In this document: one piece after another, positions 8,696-16,995 of the stretch
Position numbering within the stretch: position 1 is the stretch's first letter
Layout of the letters: each line of letters starts with the position of its first letter
From: an uncultured Halomonas sp.
Lineage (GTDB): Bacteria; Pseudomonadota; Gammaproteobacteria; Pseudomonadales; Halomonadaceae
Assembly (NCBI RefSeq): GCF_947500835.1
Contig: NZ_CANMTQ010000005.1
Location: 1 to 64,000 of the forward strand
DNA: 64,000 nt
Reading direction: 5' to 3'
Translations under genes and position numbers: made by a program
Notes under the pieces: model-generated
Databases searched by the model: none
The model's input: the letters and a program-made list of their open reading frames with translations, nothing else
What the model was told of the DNA's origin: nothing

Positions 8696-9166
8696 TCATT
8701 CCTGCTCGATCTGGATTGACGGCGTCGTCGCCTTGACTGTCTTGGTGACGATGTAGGTGAAGTAGCGCTCGATGCCCAGGTCGGACATCAGCCAGTCGTC
8801 GATCAAGCGTTGATAGGCGTCGATGGAGGATGCCTCGACCTTGACCAGATAGTCCACGCCGCCCCCGACCGCCACGCACTCGGTGACTTCTGGCGTGGCA
8901 TGAATGGCGTTCTCGAAGCGTAGAAAGCTTTCCGCATTGTGCTGCTTGAGTTCGATCTGCATCCAGACCGGCGCACGCTTGTGCAGCACTCGAGCATTGA
9001 TGCGGGCACAGTAGCCTTCGATGATGCCGGCCTTTTCCAACCGTTTGACCCGCTCCCAGCAGGGGCTGACCGAGAGATTGATCGCCTCTGCCAGGCGCGA
9101 CTTGGTGATCCGGCCGTCCTTGGCCAGAATCTCGAGAATCTTGATGTCATAGCGGTCGAGTTTCAT
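8696..9166 (-). CDS. doeX: Lrp/AsnC-family regulator DoeX
   Basis: A 156-residue Lrp/AsnC transcription factor. An N-terminal winged helix-turn-helix (LDRYDIKILEILAKDGRITK onward, with SRLAEAINLSVSPCWERVKRL as recognition region) is followed by an AsnC/RAM ligand-binding domain containing the glycine-rich CVAVGGGVDYLV turn. It starts three bases after the doeB stop codon, so it is the last gene of the doeA-doeB-doeX operon. In H. elongata DoeX is the regulator of ectoine degradation and binds DNA upstream of doeA. Direct control of this operon is inferred from that precedent and the position. Confidence 0.88.
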   Translation of the reverse strand: MKLDRYDIKILEILAKDGRITKSRLAEAINLSVSPCWERVKRLEKAGIIEGYCARINARVLHKRAPVWMQIELKQHNAESFLRFENAIHATPEVTECVAVGGGVDYLVKVEASSIDAYQRLIDDWLMSDLGIERYFTYIVTKTVKATTPSIQIEQE

Positions 9167-9169
9167 CGA

Positions 9170-10183
9170 TCAATCCAACGAATCGACCACCACGCCAATC
9201 ACCGCAATGGTATCCCCCATGTTGACCAGGGACGGAAAGCGCCGCGCGATCAACACGCCATCCCGCGCGGCGCGATACTCCACCGGGTCCGCGCCGGTGC
9301 GGGTCATGTCATAGACCCGGGCGATCACCTCGCCTTCCTTCACCGCGTCGCCAAGGGCCAGGGTCAATTCCAGCAGCCCGGTATGTTCGCTTTGCACATA
9401 GCAGGCGGCATCCGGCATATCCATGTAGATCTGCGGACTTTCCGGCAGCGTCAGTTCGCCCTCGATCAGGCCATAGTGAATCAAGAAGTTGCGCACACCT
9501 CGCTCGGTGATCGCCAGGCTTTCGGGAGTGCTCGTGCCGCCGCCGCCAAGCTCCGTGGCAACGAAGATCTTGCCTTGGCTTTCCACGGCGGTGTCGAACA
9601 GCTTTGCCGCATCGAGTTCGAACATCAGCATGGCCGTGGGCGCACCGAAGGCCTTGGCGCCTTCCACTGCAAGGCGCTGCTGTTCCTTGTCGTCAAGCAG
9701 GTGCGAGGCGGCAAACGGTATGATATCCAGGGTGCGACCGCCGGAATGCAGATCCAGCACCACGTCCGCCAGCGGCACCAGGGTGCGGGTGAAATAGTCG
9801 GCGATCTTCTCAGTGACATTGCCATCCGGATCGCCGGGAAAGCTGCGGTTGAGATTGCCGCCATCCAGGGGCGAGGTGCGCCGCCCCACCTGCGCCGCCG
9901 GCATGTTCATCATCGGCACGATGATCACGCGCCCATGCACGTCATCAGCCTTGAGCGTATTGGCCAGCTTCATCAGCGCGGTGATGCCCTCGTACTCATC
10001 GCCGTGATTGCCACCGGTGAGCAAGGCGCTGGGGCCTTCGCCGTTCTTGACCACGGTGACGGGGATCATCACCGCGCCCCAGGCGGATTCATCGTTGGAG
10101 ATCGGCAGCTTGAGAAAGCCGTGCTGAACGCCATCCGCATCGAAATCGACGGTGGCGGAAATCGGGCTGGGCCGCTTGCTCAT
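9170..10183 (-). CDS. doeB: N-alpha-acetyl-diaminobutyrate deacetylase DoeB
   Basis: A zinc-dependent deacylase of the succinylglutamate desuccinylase/aspartoacylase superfamily, 337 residues. The metal-binding residues are visible in GGNHGDEYEG (His and Glu) and LDLHSGG (second His). DoeB removes the acetyl group from N-alpha-acetyl-L-2,4-diaminobutyrate, the product of ectoine ring opening, to give diaminobutyrate. A longer in-frame start exists at 10201, but AAGGAG lies five bases before the ATG chosen. The gene follows doeA by 33 bases and abuts doeX. EutE is the name for the same protein in rhizobia. Confidence 0.9.
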   Translation of the reverse strand: MSKRPSPISATVDFDADGVQHGFLKLPISNDESAWGAVMIPVTVVKNGEGPSALLTGGNHGDEYEGITALMKLANTLKADDVHGRVIIVPMMNMPAAQVGRRTSPLDGGNLNRSFPGDPDGNVTEKIADYFTRTLVPLADVVLDLHSGGRTLDIIPFAASHLLDDKEQQRLAVEGAKAFGAPTAMLMFELDAAKLFDTAVESQGKIFVATELGGGGTSTPESLAITERGVRNFLIHYGLIEGELTLPESPQIYMDMPDAACYVQSEHTGLLELTLALGDAVKEGEVIARVYDMTRTGADPVEYRAARDGVLIARRFPSLVNMGDTIAVIGVVVDSLD

Positions 10184-10216
10184 GACATCTCCTTGTTTCA
10201 TTGTTCTTTGCTTACG

Positions 10217-11416
10217 TTACTTGACGAACAGCTGACGGGGAAAGTCGGCCAGGGGCTCTGCGCCGCGTTCGGTGATCAGAATGCTTTCGGTGATTTCGAG
10301 CCCCCAGTCGTCCATCCACATGCCCGGCATGAAATGAAAGGTCATGCCGGGTTCGAGGATGGTTTCATCGGAAGGGCGCAGACTCATGGTGCGCTCGCCC
10401 CAGTCCGGTGGATAGCTGATGCCGATGGGATAGCCGCAGCGCGCACCGCCCCGGTCGAAGCCGTACTTGTCCATGGCCATGCCCAGCGCCATGGCGATAT
10501 CCGCACAGCGATTGCCGGGCTTGGCCACCGCCAGGCCGTTCTCGATGCCTTCGAGCAGCGCCGATTCCCCCCGCACGAACTCCAGGGGCGGTTTGCCGAG
10601 AAAGATGGTCCGTGACAAGGGCGCGTGATAGCGCTTGTAACAGCCGGCGATCTCGAAGAAGGTGCCCTCGCCTTCGCGGAACGGCGTATCGTCCCAGGTC
10701 AGATGGGGTGCGGCGGCATCGGCACCGGTAGGGAGCAGCGGCACGATGGCCGGGTAGTCGCCACCGTGCACCACGCCGTCCGGCGCCGTCCAGCCTTCGA
10801 TGCCCACCCGATAAATTTCTGAGACCAGTTTGCTCTTGGCAAGACCGGGCTCGATCATTTCCAGGATGCGCGAGTGCATGCCTTCCACGATCCTGGCCGC
10901 CACCCGCATGTACTCGATTTCCTGAGGCGACTTGATGGCGCGACACCAGTTGACCAACGCATTGGCATCCTGAAACCGGGCATGGGGCAGCTCCCGCACC
11001 AGGCTCTGATAGGCCTTGGCGGAGAAGTAGTAGTTGTCCATCTCCACCCCGACCACGCCAAGATGCCAGCCGCGATCCGGCATGATCGACTGGGCCAGGT
11101 ACTCCATGGGATGCATGTCCGGATTCTGCACGTAGTAATCCGGATAGTAGGTAATGTTCTCGGGATCGATCCAGCAGGTACGCAGAGCGCCGTTGCTATC
11201 CTGACGGCGGCCGTACCAGACCGGCTCTCCTGACAGACCCAACAGCACGCACTGATGCACATAGAAGGACCAGCCATCGTAGCCGGTCAGCCAGGCCATA
11301 TTGGAAGGGTCGCTGACGATCAGCACGTCGATGCCACGAGTGGCCATCGCTGTACGCACCTTCAACAAGCGCTGAGCATATTCTTCACGTGTAAATGGCA
11401 GGACAACCTGACTCAT
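10217..11416 (-). CDS. doeA: Ectoine hydrolase DoeA
   Basis: A 399-residue protein of the M24 peptidase/creatinase superfamily: an N-terminal creatinase-like domain (about 1-160) and a C-terminal pita-bread catalytic domain. DoeA opens the ectoine ring, mainly to N-alpha-acetyl-L-2,4-diaminobutyrate, in the cytoplasm. The match to DoeA/EutD rather than to a proline dipeptidase rests on the conserved arrangement with doeB and doeX and on the typical N-terminus (DPSNMAWLTGYDGWSFY). It is the first gene of the operon. Its promoter should lie in the 292-bp gap shared with the divergent chemoreceptor gene. Confidence 0.92.
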   Translation of the reverse strand: MSQVVLPFTREEYAQRLLKVRTAMATRGIDVLIVSDPSNMAWLTGYDGWSFYVHQCVLLGLSGEPVWYGRRQDSNGALRTCWIDPENITYYPDYYVQNPDMHPMEYLAQSIMPDRGWHLGVVGVEMDNYYFSAKAYQSLVRELPHARFQDANALVNWCRAIKSPQEIEYMRVAARIVEGMHSRILEMIEPGLAKSKLVSEIYRVGIEGWTAPDGVVHGGDYPAIVPLLPTGADAAAPHLTWDDTPFREGEGTFFEIAGCYKRYHAPLSRTIFLGKPPLEFVRGESALLEGIENGLAVAKPGNRCADIAMALGMAMDKYGFDRGGARCGYPIGISYPPDWGERTMSLRPSDETILEPGMTFHFMPGMWMDDWGLEITESILITERGAEPLADFPRQLFVK

Positions 11417-11708
11417 CGATCTCGTTCCATCAGAAAATCACAAAACCGGTTATCCGTTTACCGACAGATAATGCCCGGGCGTCATCAGGATCATTTGCTA
11501 TATCGTCTAGTGTAACTATCGTCACGCGCACCCATCGTCTGAATAGGTTCCACTATTTATCAGTGTTCATGGATCGATACTAGCATTCGCCAAGCGCACG
11601 TCGTCAAAAGCGATTCTTGAAGCCGAAAATTAATGCTCAAGGGTTCAGCCACCCCGCCGATGTAAAATTAGTAAACAACAACCCCAAATTAGCCACGAAG
11701 ATAAGACA

Positions 11709-13352
11709 ATGCTCAATAATCTCCGAATCGGTACACGCCTGGGGGTCGCTTTTGCCGCCCTGTCACTTTTGCTCCTGTCTATCGTCGGTGTCGGCCTGTA
11801 TGGCCTTCACGATATGAAAAATACCGCTGACAAGGCACTGGACATCGATACTGCCATCGCCTTGAACGCCTCATCGATACAGCGCCTGGCCCTGCAGGCA
11901 CGCCGCTACGAAAAAGATACCTTCATCAATATCGATAACGCCGACAAGGTGCTCTCCTACCGCGAGAAATGGGATGAAACACGCACCCAGCTGGTCGAGA
12001 CGTTCAGCGCCGGGGAAGCGCTGACCTCGAGCGCGGAACTGCGCGGTCTGTATGCCCAGGCAAGTGGCGCGCTGGATGATTATGCCGCAGGCTTTATCGC
12101 TATTTACAAGCGAATACGCAGCGGCGAAATCACCGAAACGATCCAGGCCAATCAAGCGTTCGGTCAGTACAAGCAGGAAGTCTATCGCCTGGCGGAATTG
12201 GCCGATTCCATCAGCAGTGTCGCCGAAGCGCGCATGATTGACGCAGCACACACCATGAATGATCACTATCGTACCGACATCATCATTCTGGTCGTGTTTG
12301 CCGCCATTGCTCTGGCTCTCGCCGTAACCCTGGCATTCACCATCACCCGCAGCATCACCGTGCCGCTTCGTCGCGCCCTTGATGTTGCGCAGCAAGTCGC
12401 TAAAGGCGATTTGCGCCAGGAGATCACCGTTACCGGCAAGGACGAAGCCGCCAAGCTGCTCGTCGCCATGAAAGAAATGAGCCATTCGCTGGCCACTTTG
12501 GTCGCGTCCCTGCGCGGTTCCAGCGAAAGCGTCTATCTGGGCGCCAATGAGATATCTCTGGGCAGCCAGGAGTTATCCGCCCGTACCGAGCAACAGGCGG
12601 CTGCACTACAGCAAACCGCTTCCAGCATGGAAGAAATGACCGCCACGGTGCGTCAGAATACCGATGCCACCAAGGAAGCCGACAAGCTTGCCTCCGCCGC
12701 CTCTCAGAGCGCCCAAAGCGGCAACGCCGACGTTCAGCGCAGCATTGCCTTGATGCAGGAAGTCGCTGCCGGTTCCAGCAAGATGAACACGATCATCGAA
12801 ACGATCGACTCCATCGCTTTTCAGACCAACATCCTGGCCCTCAACGCCTCCGTGGAAGCAGCTCGGGCCGGGGAACAGGGGCGGGGTTTTGCCGTGGTCG
12901 CCTCTGAAGTGCGCAATCTTGCCGGGCGCAGCGCTTCGTCCGCCAGCGAGATTCGCGCCCTGCTCGACGAGATGCGCGACAAGATCACCGCCTCCGCCGA
13001 ACAGGCCGAGCGCAGTGGCCGTACCATCGGCGATACCGAGACCTCCATTCAACAGCTGGCCAGACTGATGAACGACGTCGCCGTCGCCACCAATGAACAA
13101 ATCGGTGGCATCGAGCAGATCAATACGGCGGTGTCTCAAATGGACTCCGTGACTCAGCAGAATGCCACCCTGGTACAGGAGTCCAGCGCCGCTGCTGCGT
13201 CCTTGGAAGACCAGGCTGGGCATCTCAAGAAACTGGTCGCCACCTTCCAGATCGATGAAACAAGCAATGACCATGAACCGGCGCAAGACGAATCAGCGAC
13301 AACCGAGGAGACGATCGAGATGAGCGAGATGAGCGCGCCTGTGGCAGCATGA
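11709..13352 (+). CDS. Methyl-accepting chemotaxis protein
   Basis: A 547-residue transmembrane chemoreceptor. A first membrane helix (about 10-33) and a second (about 190-212) enclose a roughly 155-residue periplasmic four-helix ligand domain. HAMP follows, then a long coiled-coil signalling domain with the highly conserved hairpin tip ([20 protein letters not shown]) that contacts CheA and CheW. There is no CheR-binding pentapeptide at the C terminus, which ends SAPVAA. The ligand is unknown. Divergence from doeA makes ectoine or a breakdown product a tempting guess, but nothing in the sequence shows it. A good terminator follows the gene. Confidence 0.93.
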   Translation: MLNNLRIGTRLGVAFAALSLLLLSIVGVGLYGLHDMKNTADKALDIDTAIALNASSIQRLALQARRYEKDTFINIDNADKVLSYREKWDETRTQLVETFSAGEALTSSAELRGLYAQASGALDDYAAGFIAIYKRIRSGEITETIQANQAFGQYKQEVYRLAELADSISSVAEARMIDAAHTMNDHYRTDIIILVVFAAIALALAVTLAFTITRSITVPLRRALDVAQQVAKGDLRQEITVTGKDEAAKLLVAMKEMSHSLATLVASLRGSSESVYLGANEISLGSQELSARTEQQAAALQQTASSMEEMTATVRQNTDATKEADKLASAASQSAQSGNADVQRSIALMQEVAAGSSKMNTIIETIDSIAFQTNILALNASVEAARAGEQGRGFAVVASEVRNLAGRSASSASEIRALLDEMRDKITASAEQAERSGRTIGDTETSIQQLARLMNDVAVATNEQIGGIEQINTAVSQMDSVTQQNATLVQESSAAAASLEDQAGHLKKLVATFQIDETSNDHEPAQDESATTEETIEMSEMSAPVAA

Positions 13353-13372
13353 TTGCCGCTTTTTGAAGGTCC

Positions 13373-13401
13373 AAAATGGCTGCCAACTTGGCAGCCATTT
13401 T
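13373..13401 (+). terminator. Rho-independent terminator after the chemoreceptor gene
   Basis: A perfect 12-bp stem (AAAATGGCTGCC with GGCAGCCATTTT) and a 5-base loop lie 20 bases past the stop codon. The T residues of the right arm provide the tract. The stem carries A and T runs at its ends on both strands, so it may work in both directions. Confidence 0.85.
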
Positions 13402-13496
13402 CGTTAAGACAGATTCAACACCTCGTCGTCCTTGCATCCAATGACGCTTCCCGCCTAGCGTATCCTCAAACCAATTTCATGGAACGAGGAAAACAC

Positions 13497-14426
13497 ATGC
13501 GCGTACTGGTGCATATTGATGACGCCGACACCTGGCGCGAGGCGCTGTCCAAGCGCTTGCCGAACGCCGAAATCGTCACCAGCCAAGCCGACGGCGATAC
13601 ACCGGCGGACTATCTGGCTGCATGGAAGCCCCCCGCTGAACTACTCGAAAAACAAACGCAGTTGAAGGGCATCGTCAATCTGGGTGCCGGTGTCGATGCG
13701 CTGCTGAACAGCCCCGCCCTGCCGAAAGATGTGCCCATCGTCAAACTACGCGATGCGGGCATGGGGCCGTTGATCGCGGATTATGTGCGTTTCGGCGTGC
13801 TCTATTTTCAGCGGGGTTTTGATCGCTATTTCGCCCAGCAGATCGACGCTCACTGGCAGGAATACCCGTTGATCGACAAGGCGGACTGGCCGGTGGGCGT
13901 ATTGGGGCTCGGCGCAATTGGCGCTCATGTGGCCCAGGCCCTGGCCGCGGATGGCTTTCCGGTTCACGGCTGGAGCCGTACGCCCAAGTCTCTGGAGGCT
14001 GTGACCTGTCATCATGGAGATGACGGCCTTTCGCAGCTGCTGGGCAAGGTACACACCCTGGTCACCCTGCTACCCAATACCGCCAGCACTCGCGGGATCA
14101 TCAATGCGGACACGCTTTCACAGCTGCCCGAAGGCGCCAGCCTGATCAATCCCGGTCGCGGTGCGCTGATCGACGAATCCGCACTGCTTGACGCCTTGGG
14201 TGGGGGATCACAGCCCGGTCGCTTACGCGGCGCCCTGCTAGATGCCTTCGATGCAGAGCCGCTTCCCGCCGACAACCCACTCTGGTCCCACCCAAGGGTA
14301 CGCATTACCCCGCATATGGCCGGGCCCACGCCGGTACGAGATGCTGCGGATCAGGTAGCCGAATTGATCAAGGCCATGGAGAATGGCGATCCTCTTGATA
14401 CCGTCGACCCTCAGGCCGGTTACTGA
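13497..14426 (+). CDS. ghrA: D-2-hydroxyacid dehydrogenase, GhrA-like
   Basis: A 309-residue NAD(P)H-dependent 2-hydroxyacid dehydrogenase, closest in pattern to glyoxylate/hydroxypyruvate reductase A. The Rossmann motif is GVLGLGAIGAHVA. NPGRGALIDE carries the substrate-binding arginine region and ITPHMAGPT the catalytic histidine. It reduces glyoxylate to glycolate and hydroxypyruvate to D-glycerate in the cytoplasm. The open frame extends 48 codons further upstream, but GAGGA precedes this ATG and the homologous sequence begins here. It stands alone between the chemoreceptor terminator and yejK. Confidence 0.82.
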   Translation: MRVLVHIDDADTWREALSKRLPNAEIVTSQADGDTPADYLAAWKPPAELLEKQTQLKGIVNLGAGVDALLNSPALPKDVPIVKLRDAGMGPLIADYVRFGVLYFQRGFDRYFAQQIDAHWQEYPLIDKADWPVGVLGLGAIGAHVAQALAADGFPVHGWSRTPKSLEAVTCHHGDDGLSQLLGKVHTLVTLLPNTASTRGIINADTLSQLPEGASLINPGRGALIDESALLDALGGGSQPGRLRGALLDAFDAEPLPADNPLWSHPRVRITPHMAGPTPVRDAADQVAELIKAMENGDPLDTVDPQAGY

Positions 14427-14449
14427 CTCATCATTTTTAGCGACTATTT

Positions 14450-15451
14450 ATGCCTATAAAGCGCAGCATCGTTCATCTCATCGACAAACAGCCTGATGGC
14501 CAGCCCGCCACTCTGCACGCCAGGGACAGCGCCTTGCCCAACTCTTCGGCCATGGAAACCCTGCTGGACGAGTTGAACGACAGCTACAACGCCAAACAAA
14601 AGGCCTGGGGCTTTTTCAATGCGGATCGCGTCACCTATCCGTTCAGCAACTGGTTGGGCCAGTACCTGGAAGGCGAGGAAGATTTTGTCGCCTTCACCCG
14701 CCAGGCCGCGGAGCACCTGAAGACGCTGATGGAGGGCAACAATCTCTCGGTAGGTGGGCACGTGCTATTCGCGCACTATTCTCATGGTGACAGCGACTAT
14801 CTAGCCATCGCCCTGCTGCATCACAGCGAGGGTGTGAGCGTGACTGACTCGCTGGAGCTAACATCCGTCCGCCAGCTCGATCTCGGCCAGTTGCACCTGG
14901 CGGCTCGCATCGACCTGACCGACTGGCGCGGCACCGAACCGTCGCGTCAGTACATCTCTTTTATCAAGGGCAGGGGCGGCAAGCGCATCGCCGACTACTT
15001 CCGCGACTTCATCGGCTGCGAGGAAGGCGTCGATGCCCCCAGCGAGACCCGCACCCTGCTCAAGGCCTTCAGCGATTATGTCGAAAGCGAGGACTTCGCC
15101 GAGGAACAGGCGCGGGAGAAGACCGACACCCTGATCGACTACGCCAACAATCAGGCACGCACGGGTCTGCCGATCACCCTGGATGAGCTTTCCGAGCTGG
15201 TCGACGACCAGAAGCCCAAGGCCTTCTACGACTACATTCGCAACCAGGACTACGGCCTCGGCGCCGAGATCCCGCCGGACAAGCGCACCCTGCACCAGTT
15301 TCGCCGCCTGACCGGCCGCGCCAACGGCCTCTCGGTCAGCTTCGAGAGCCACCTGCTGGGTTCCCAGGTGGAATACGACGAGGCCCGGGATCAATTGATC
15401 ATCCACCAGGTGCCGACCTCGCTACGCGATCAGATCAAGCGGCGTCGTTAA
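14450..15451 (+). CDS. yejK: Nucleoid-associated protein YejK
   Basis: A 333-residue protein matching the YejK/NdpA family over its full length, from [12 protein letters not shown] to the basic tail [10 protein letters not shown]. YejK is an abundant protein bound to the nucleoid; its exact role is unsettled, and an interaction with topoisomerase IV has been reported for the E. coli protein. The last codons (from 15418) are repeated with changes at 16091, on the far side of a toxin-antitoxin pair. The present 3' end may therefore be native or have been rebuilt during an insertion. Confidence 0.9.
   Translation: MPIKRSIVHLIDKQPDGQPATLHARDSALPNSSAMETLLDELNDSYNAKQKAWGFFNADRVTYPFSNWLGQYLEGEEDFVAFTRQAAEHLKTLMEGNNLSVGGHVLFAHYSHGDSDYLAIALLHHSEGVSVTDSLELTSVRQLDLGQLHLAARIDLTDWRGTEPSRQYISFIKGRGGKRIADYFRDFIGCEEGVDAPSETRTLLKAFSDYVESEDFAEEQAREKTDTLIDYANNQARTGLPITLDELSELVDDQKPKAFYDYIRNQDYGLGAEIPPDKRTLHQFRRLTGRANGLSVSFESHLLGSQVEYDEARDQLIIHQVPTSLRDQIKRRR
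15418..15444 (+). repeat. Direct repeat, left copy: 3' end of yejK
   Basis: Left copy of a 27-base imperfect direct repeat; 24 of 27 bases match the copy at 16091-16117, including 17 identical bases in a row (GATCAGATCAAGCGGCG). It encodes the LRDQIKRR tail of YejK. The two copies flank the antitoxin and broken toxin genes. Confidence 0.8.
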
Positions 15452-15563
15452 CGACTGATCCCTCACGGTAACCCTTGTCTCTCTGAAACTTTAGGGATCA
15501 AGACATTTGTGGCTTAAACCGACATAATCATCAAACATGATCAAGACATGCCAGAGGTTTTCG

Positions 15564-15770
15564 ATGATACGTACCGTTGAAGCCATAGTGGACGAAACCG
15601 GTGACATTCGACTCACCGAGCAGGTCGAGTTGAAAGGCGCTCATCGCGCACTCGTCATGATCCTGGATGAACCGCCAGTAGACGTCCTGGAGACGCCGCT
15701 GCTCTCAGAGCAGAGCTTGATGGATTGGTCCAGAGCGGAGGAAGACGAGGCATGGTCACACCTGCAGTAG
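15564..15770 (+). CDS. Probable antitoxin of a MazF/PemK-type pair
   Basis: A 68-residue acidic protein beginning MIRTVEAIVDETGDIRLTEQ, a short beta-rich N-terminus like that of AbrB/VapB-type antitoxins, and ending in an acidic helix (WSRAEEDEAWSHLQ). Its stop codon overlaps the start of the following MazF/PemK-like toxin gene by 19 bases, the usual tight coupling of such pairs. The open frame could begin nine codons earlier, but AGAGG lies just before this ATG. The DNA-binding and autorepressor role is inferred from the arrangement. The gene itself is intact although its toxin is not. Confidence 0.65.
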   Translation: MIRTVEAIVDETGDIRLTEQVELKGAHRALVMILDEPPVDVLETPLLSEQSLMDWSRAEEDEAWSHLQ

Positions 15771-16083
15771 GCAGCATCGTTCTCGTGCCTTTTCCGACCT
15801 TTCCGCCTCCAAGCTGCGTCCCGCATTGATTGTCGCTGCTGCGGATCGCAGTGATTGGGTATGTGTACAGATCACAAGCAATCCGTACTCGGACCCACTA
15901 TCCATTGAGGTCAATGAACCGGACTTCTATTCAGGATCATTGCAGAGGGTAAGTTACGCACGGCCAGGCAAGCTGTTTACTGCCAATGAATCGCTATTCA
16001 AAGCAATCGCCGGACAGCTAACAGAGCAAAACCTCGGTGAAGTCGTTTCCAGTGTCATTGCTCTTTTGAATGGCAATAGATAG
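15752..16083 (+). pseudogene. Frameshifted MazF/PemK-family toxin
   Basis: Translation from the ATG gives 25 codons, with GSIVLVPFP near the N-terminus, before a TGA at 15827. The rest of a MazF/PemK RNase toxin continues in another frame as LSASKLRPALIVAAADRSDW to a TAG at 16081-16083. Family members read PFPFSDLS or PFPFTDLS at the break. Inserting one more copy of TTTTCCG after the copy at 15790-15796 restores PFPFSDLSASKLRPAL exactly, so the lesion looks like a 7-bp contraction of a two-copy tandem repeat. A sequencing error is possible but a 7-base loss is less usual. The downstream frame is undamaged, suggesting a recent or reversible event. Confidence 0.8.
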
Positions 16084-16090
16084 TCCCAGC

Positions 16091-16117
16091 CTTGCTGCGG
16101 GATCAGATCAAGCGGCG
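16091..16117 (+). repeat. Direct repeat, right copy: remnant of a yejK 3' end
   Basis: Right copy of the repeat at 15418-15444. Read in the yejK frame it gives [12 protein letters not shown] followed by a stop, against [10 protein letters not shown] in the intact gene, so it looks like the end of a slightly different yejK allele. It begins eight bases after the stop of the broken toxin gene. Confidence 0.75.
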
Positions 16118-16136
16118 CAGTGAGTGATCAGTGGCG

Positions 16137-16901
16137 TCAGGGATGCGCGCGAATGAAATAGTCATATCCCTCTACGCCTGGCTTGAGGACACCGCGCTCA
16201 TCCCAGTCGTTCCAACCGGTGAATGGGATCGGGGTGTTCTCTGCGAGTGTTTCCAATCGCCGGGCCCAACCCGCTTTGTAAGTCTCGAGCTGCGCTTTGA
16301 AGGTGTCCCGGGCCTGGTAGACCGGGCCACCGCCCTGGATGCCATGGGCTAGGAACGGCGGCAGTACGTCATAGCCCATGTAATAGAGCGAATAGTGCAT
16401 GGGCCATAGGAGCAGGTTGATATCGCCACCGCGCCCATTATGGGCAAACGTCGCCGCTGGCCCTCCAGTGGTCACGCAACAGATCGCGCGCAGGCCACGA
16501 AAATGCCCGCGATCATAGCGGTACGTTCCGGTATATAACCCGCCATATACGAACACACGATCCATCCACCCCTTGAGCATGGCCGGTTGGGCGTGCCACC
16601 ACAGCGGGAATTGGAAGACGACCAGATCCGCTCGCTCCAGCCGTTCGATTTCGCGGCACACATCGGTAGGCAAGCTCCTAAATTCGCTGGCATGGCGTTG
16701 CTCGGTCAGAGCCGTAAAAACCTCCGGGTTCGCGCGGTCCTTATAATGCGTTGGGCCTTCCGCGGGATCAAATCCTTCAGCATAAAGGTCGGATACTTCT
16801 ACGGTATATCCAAGCCGTTGCAAGGTTTCTGTTGCCACATTCGTGAGAGCGCCGTTAAAGGATTGGGGTTCGGGATGACAGTGAACGATCAGTGCGTGCA
16901 T
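16137..16901 (-). CDS. NAD(P)H quinone oxidoreductase, flavodoxin-like fold
   Basis: A 254-residue flavoprotein of the NQO1/KefF/YwrO group. The N-terminal strand and FMN/FAD phosphate loop read IVHCHPEPQSFNGAL, and the family signature is LVVFQFPLWWHAQPAMLKGW followed by the GG and YRY elements. Such enzymes reduce quinones by two electrons and protect against quinone and oxidative stress. The divergent LysR gene 94 bases away is the likely regulator, an arrangement common for this family. The exact substrate cannot be told. Confidence 0.82.
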   Translation of the reverse strand: MHALIVHCHPEPQSFNGALTNVATETLQRLGYTVEVSDLYAEGFDPAEGPTHYKDRANPEVFTALTEQRHASEFRSLPTDVCREIERLERADLVVFQFPLWWHAQPAMLKGWMDRVFVYGGLYTGTYRYDRGHFRGLRAICCVTTGGPAATFAHNGRGGDINLLLWPMHYSLYYMGYDVLPPFLAHGIQGGGPVYQARDTFKAQLETYKAGWARRLETLAENTPIPFTGWNDWDERGVLKPGVEGYDYFIRAHP

Positions 16902-16995
16902 GACCGGTTCCTCTTGTGAGTTCGATTAAGAGTCACGACACTATGGAGCTTGCAAAAAAGAACGAACATTCCCTATTTATGAAAACCGACTTTGC

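Noticed and set aside
8939..10615. Long plus-strand open frame (558 codons) opposite doeX, doeB and doeA
   Set aside because: It is antisense to three clear ectoine genes, has no recognisable domain and reflects the codon bias of the true strand.
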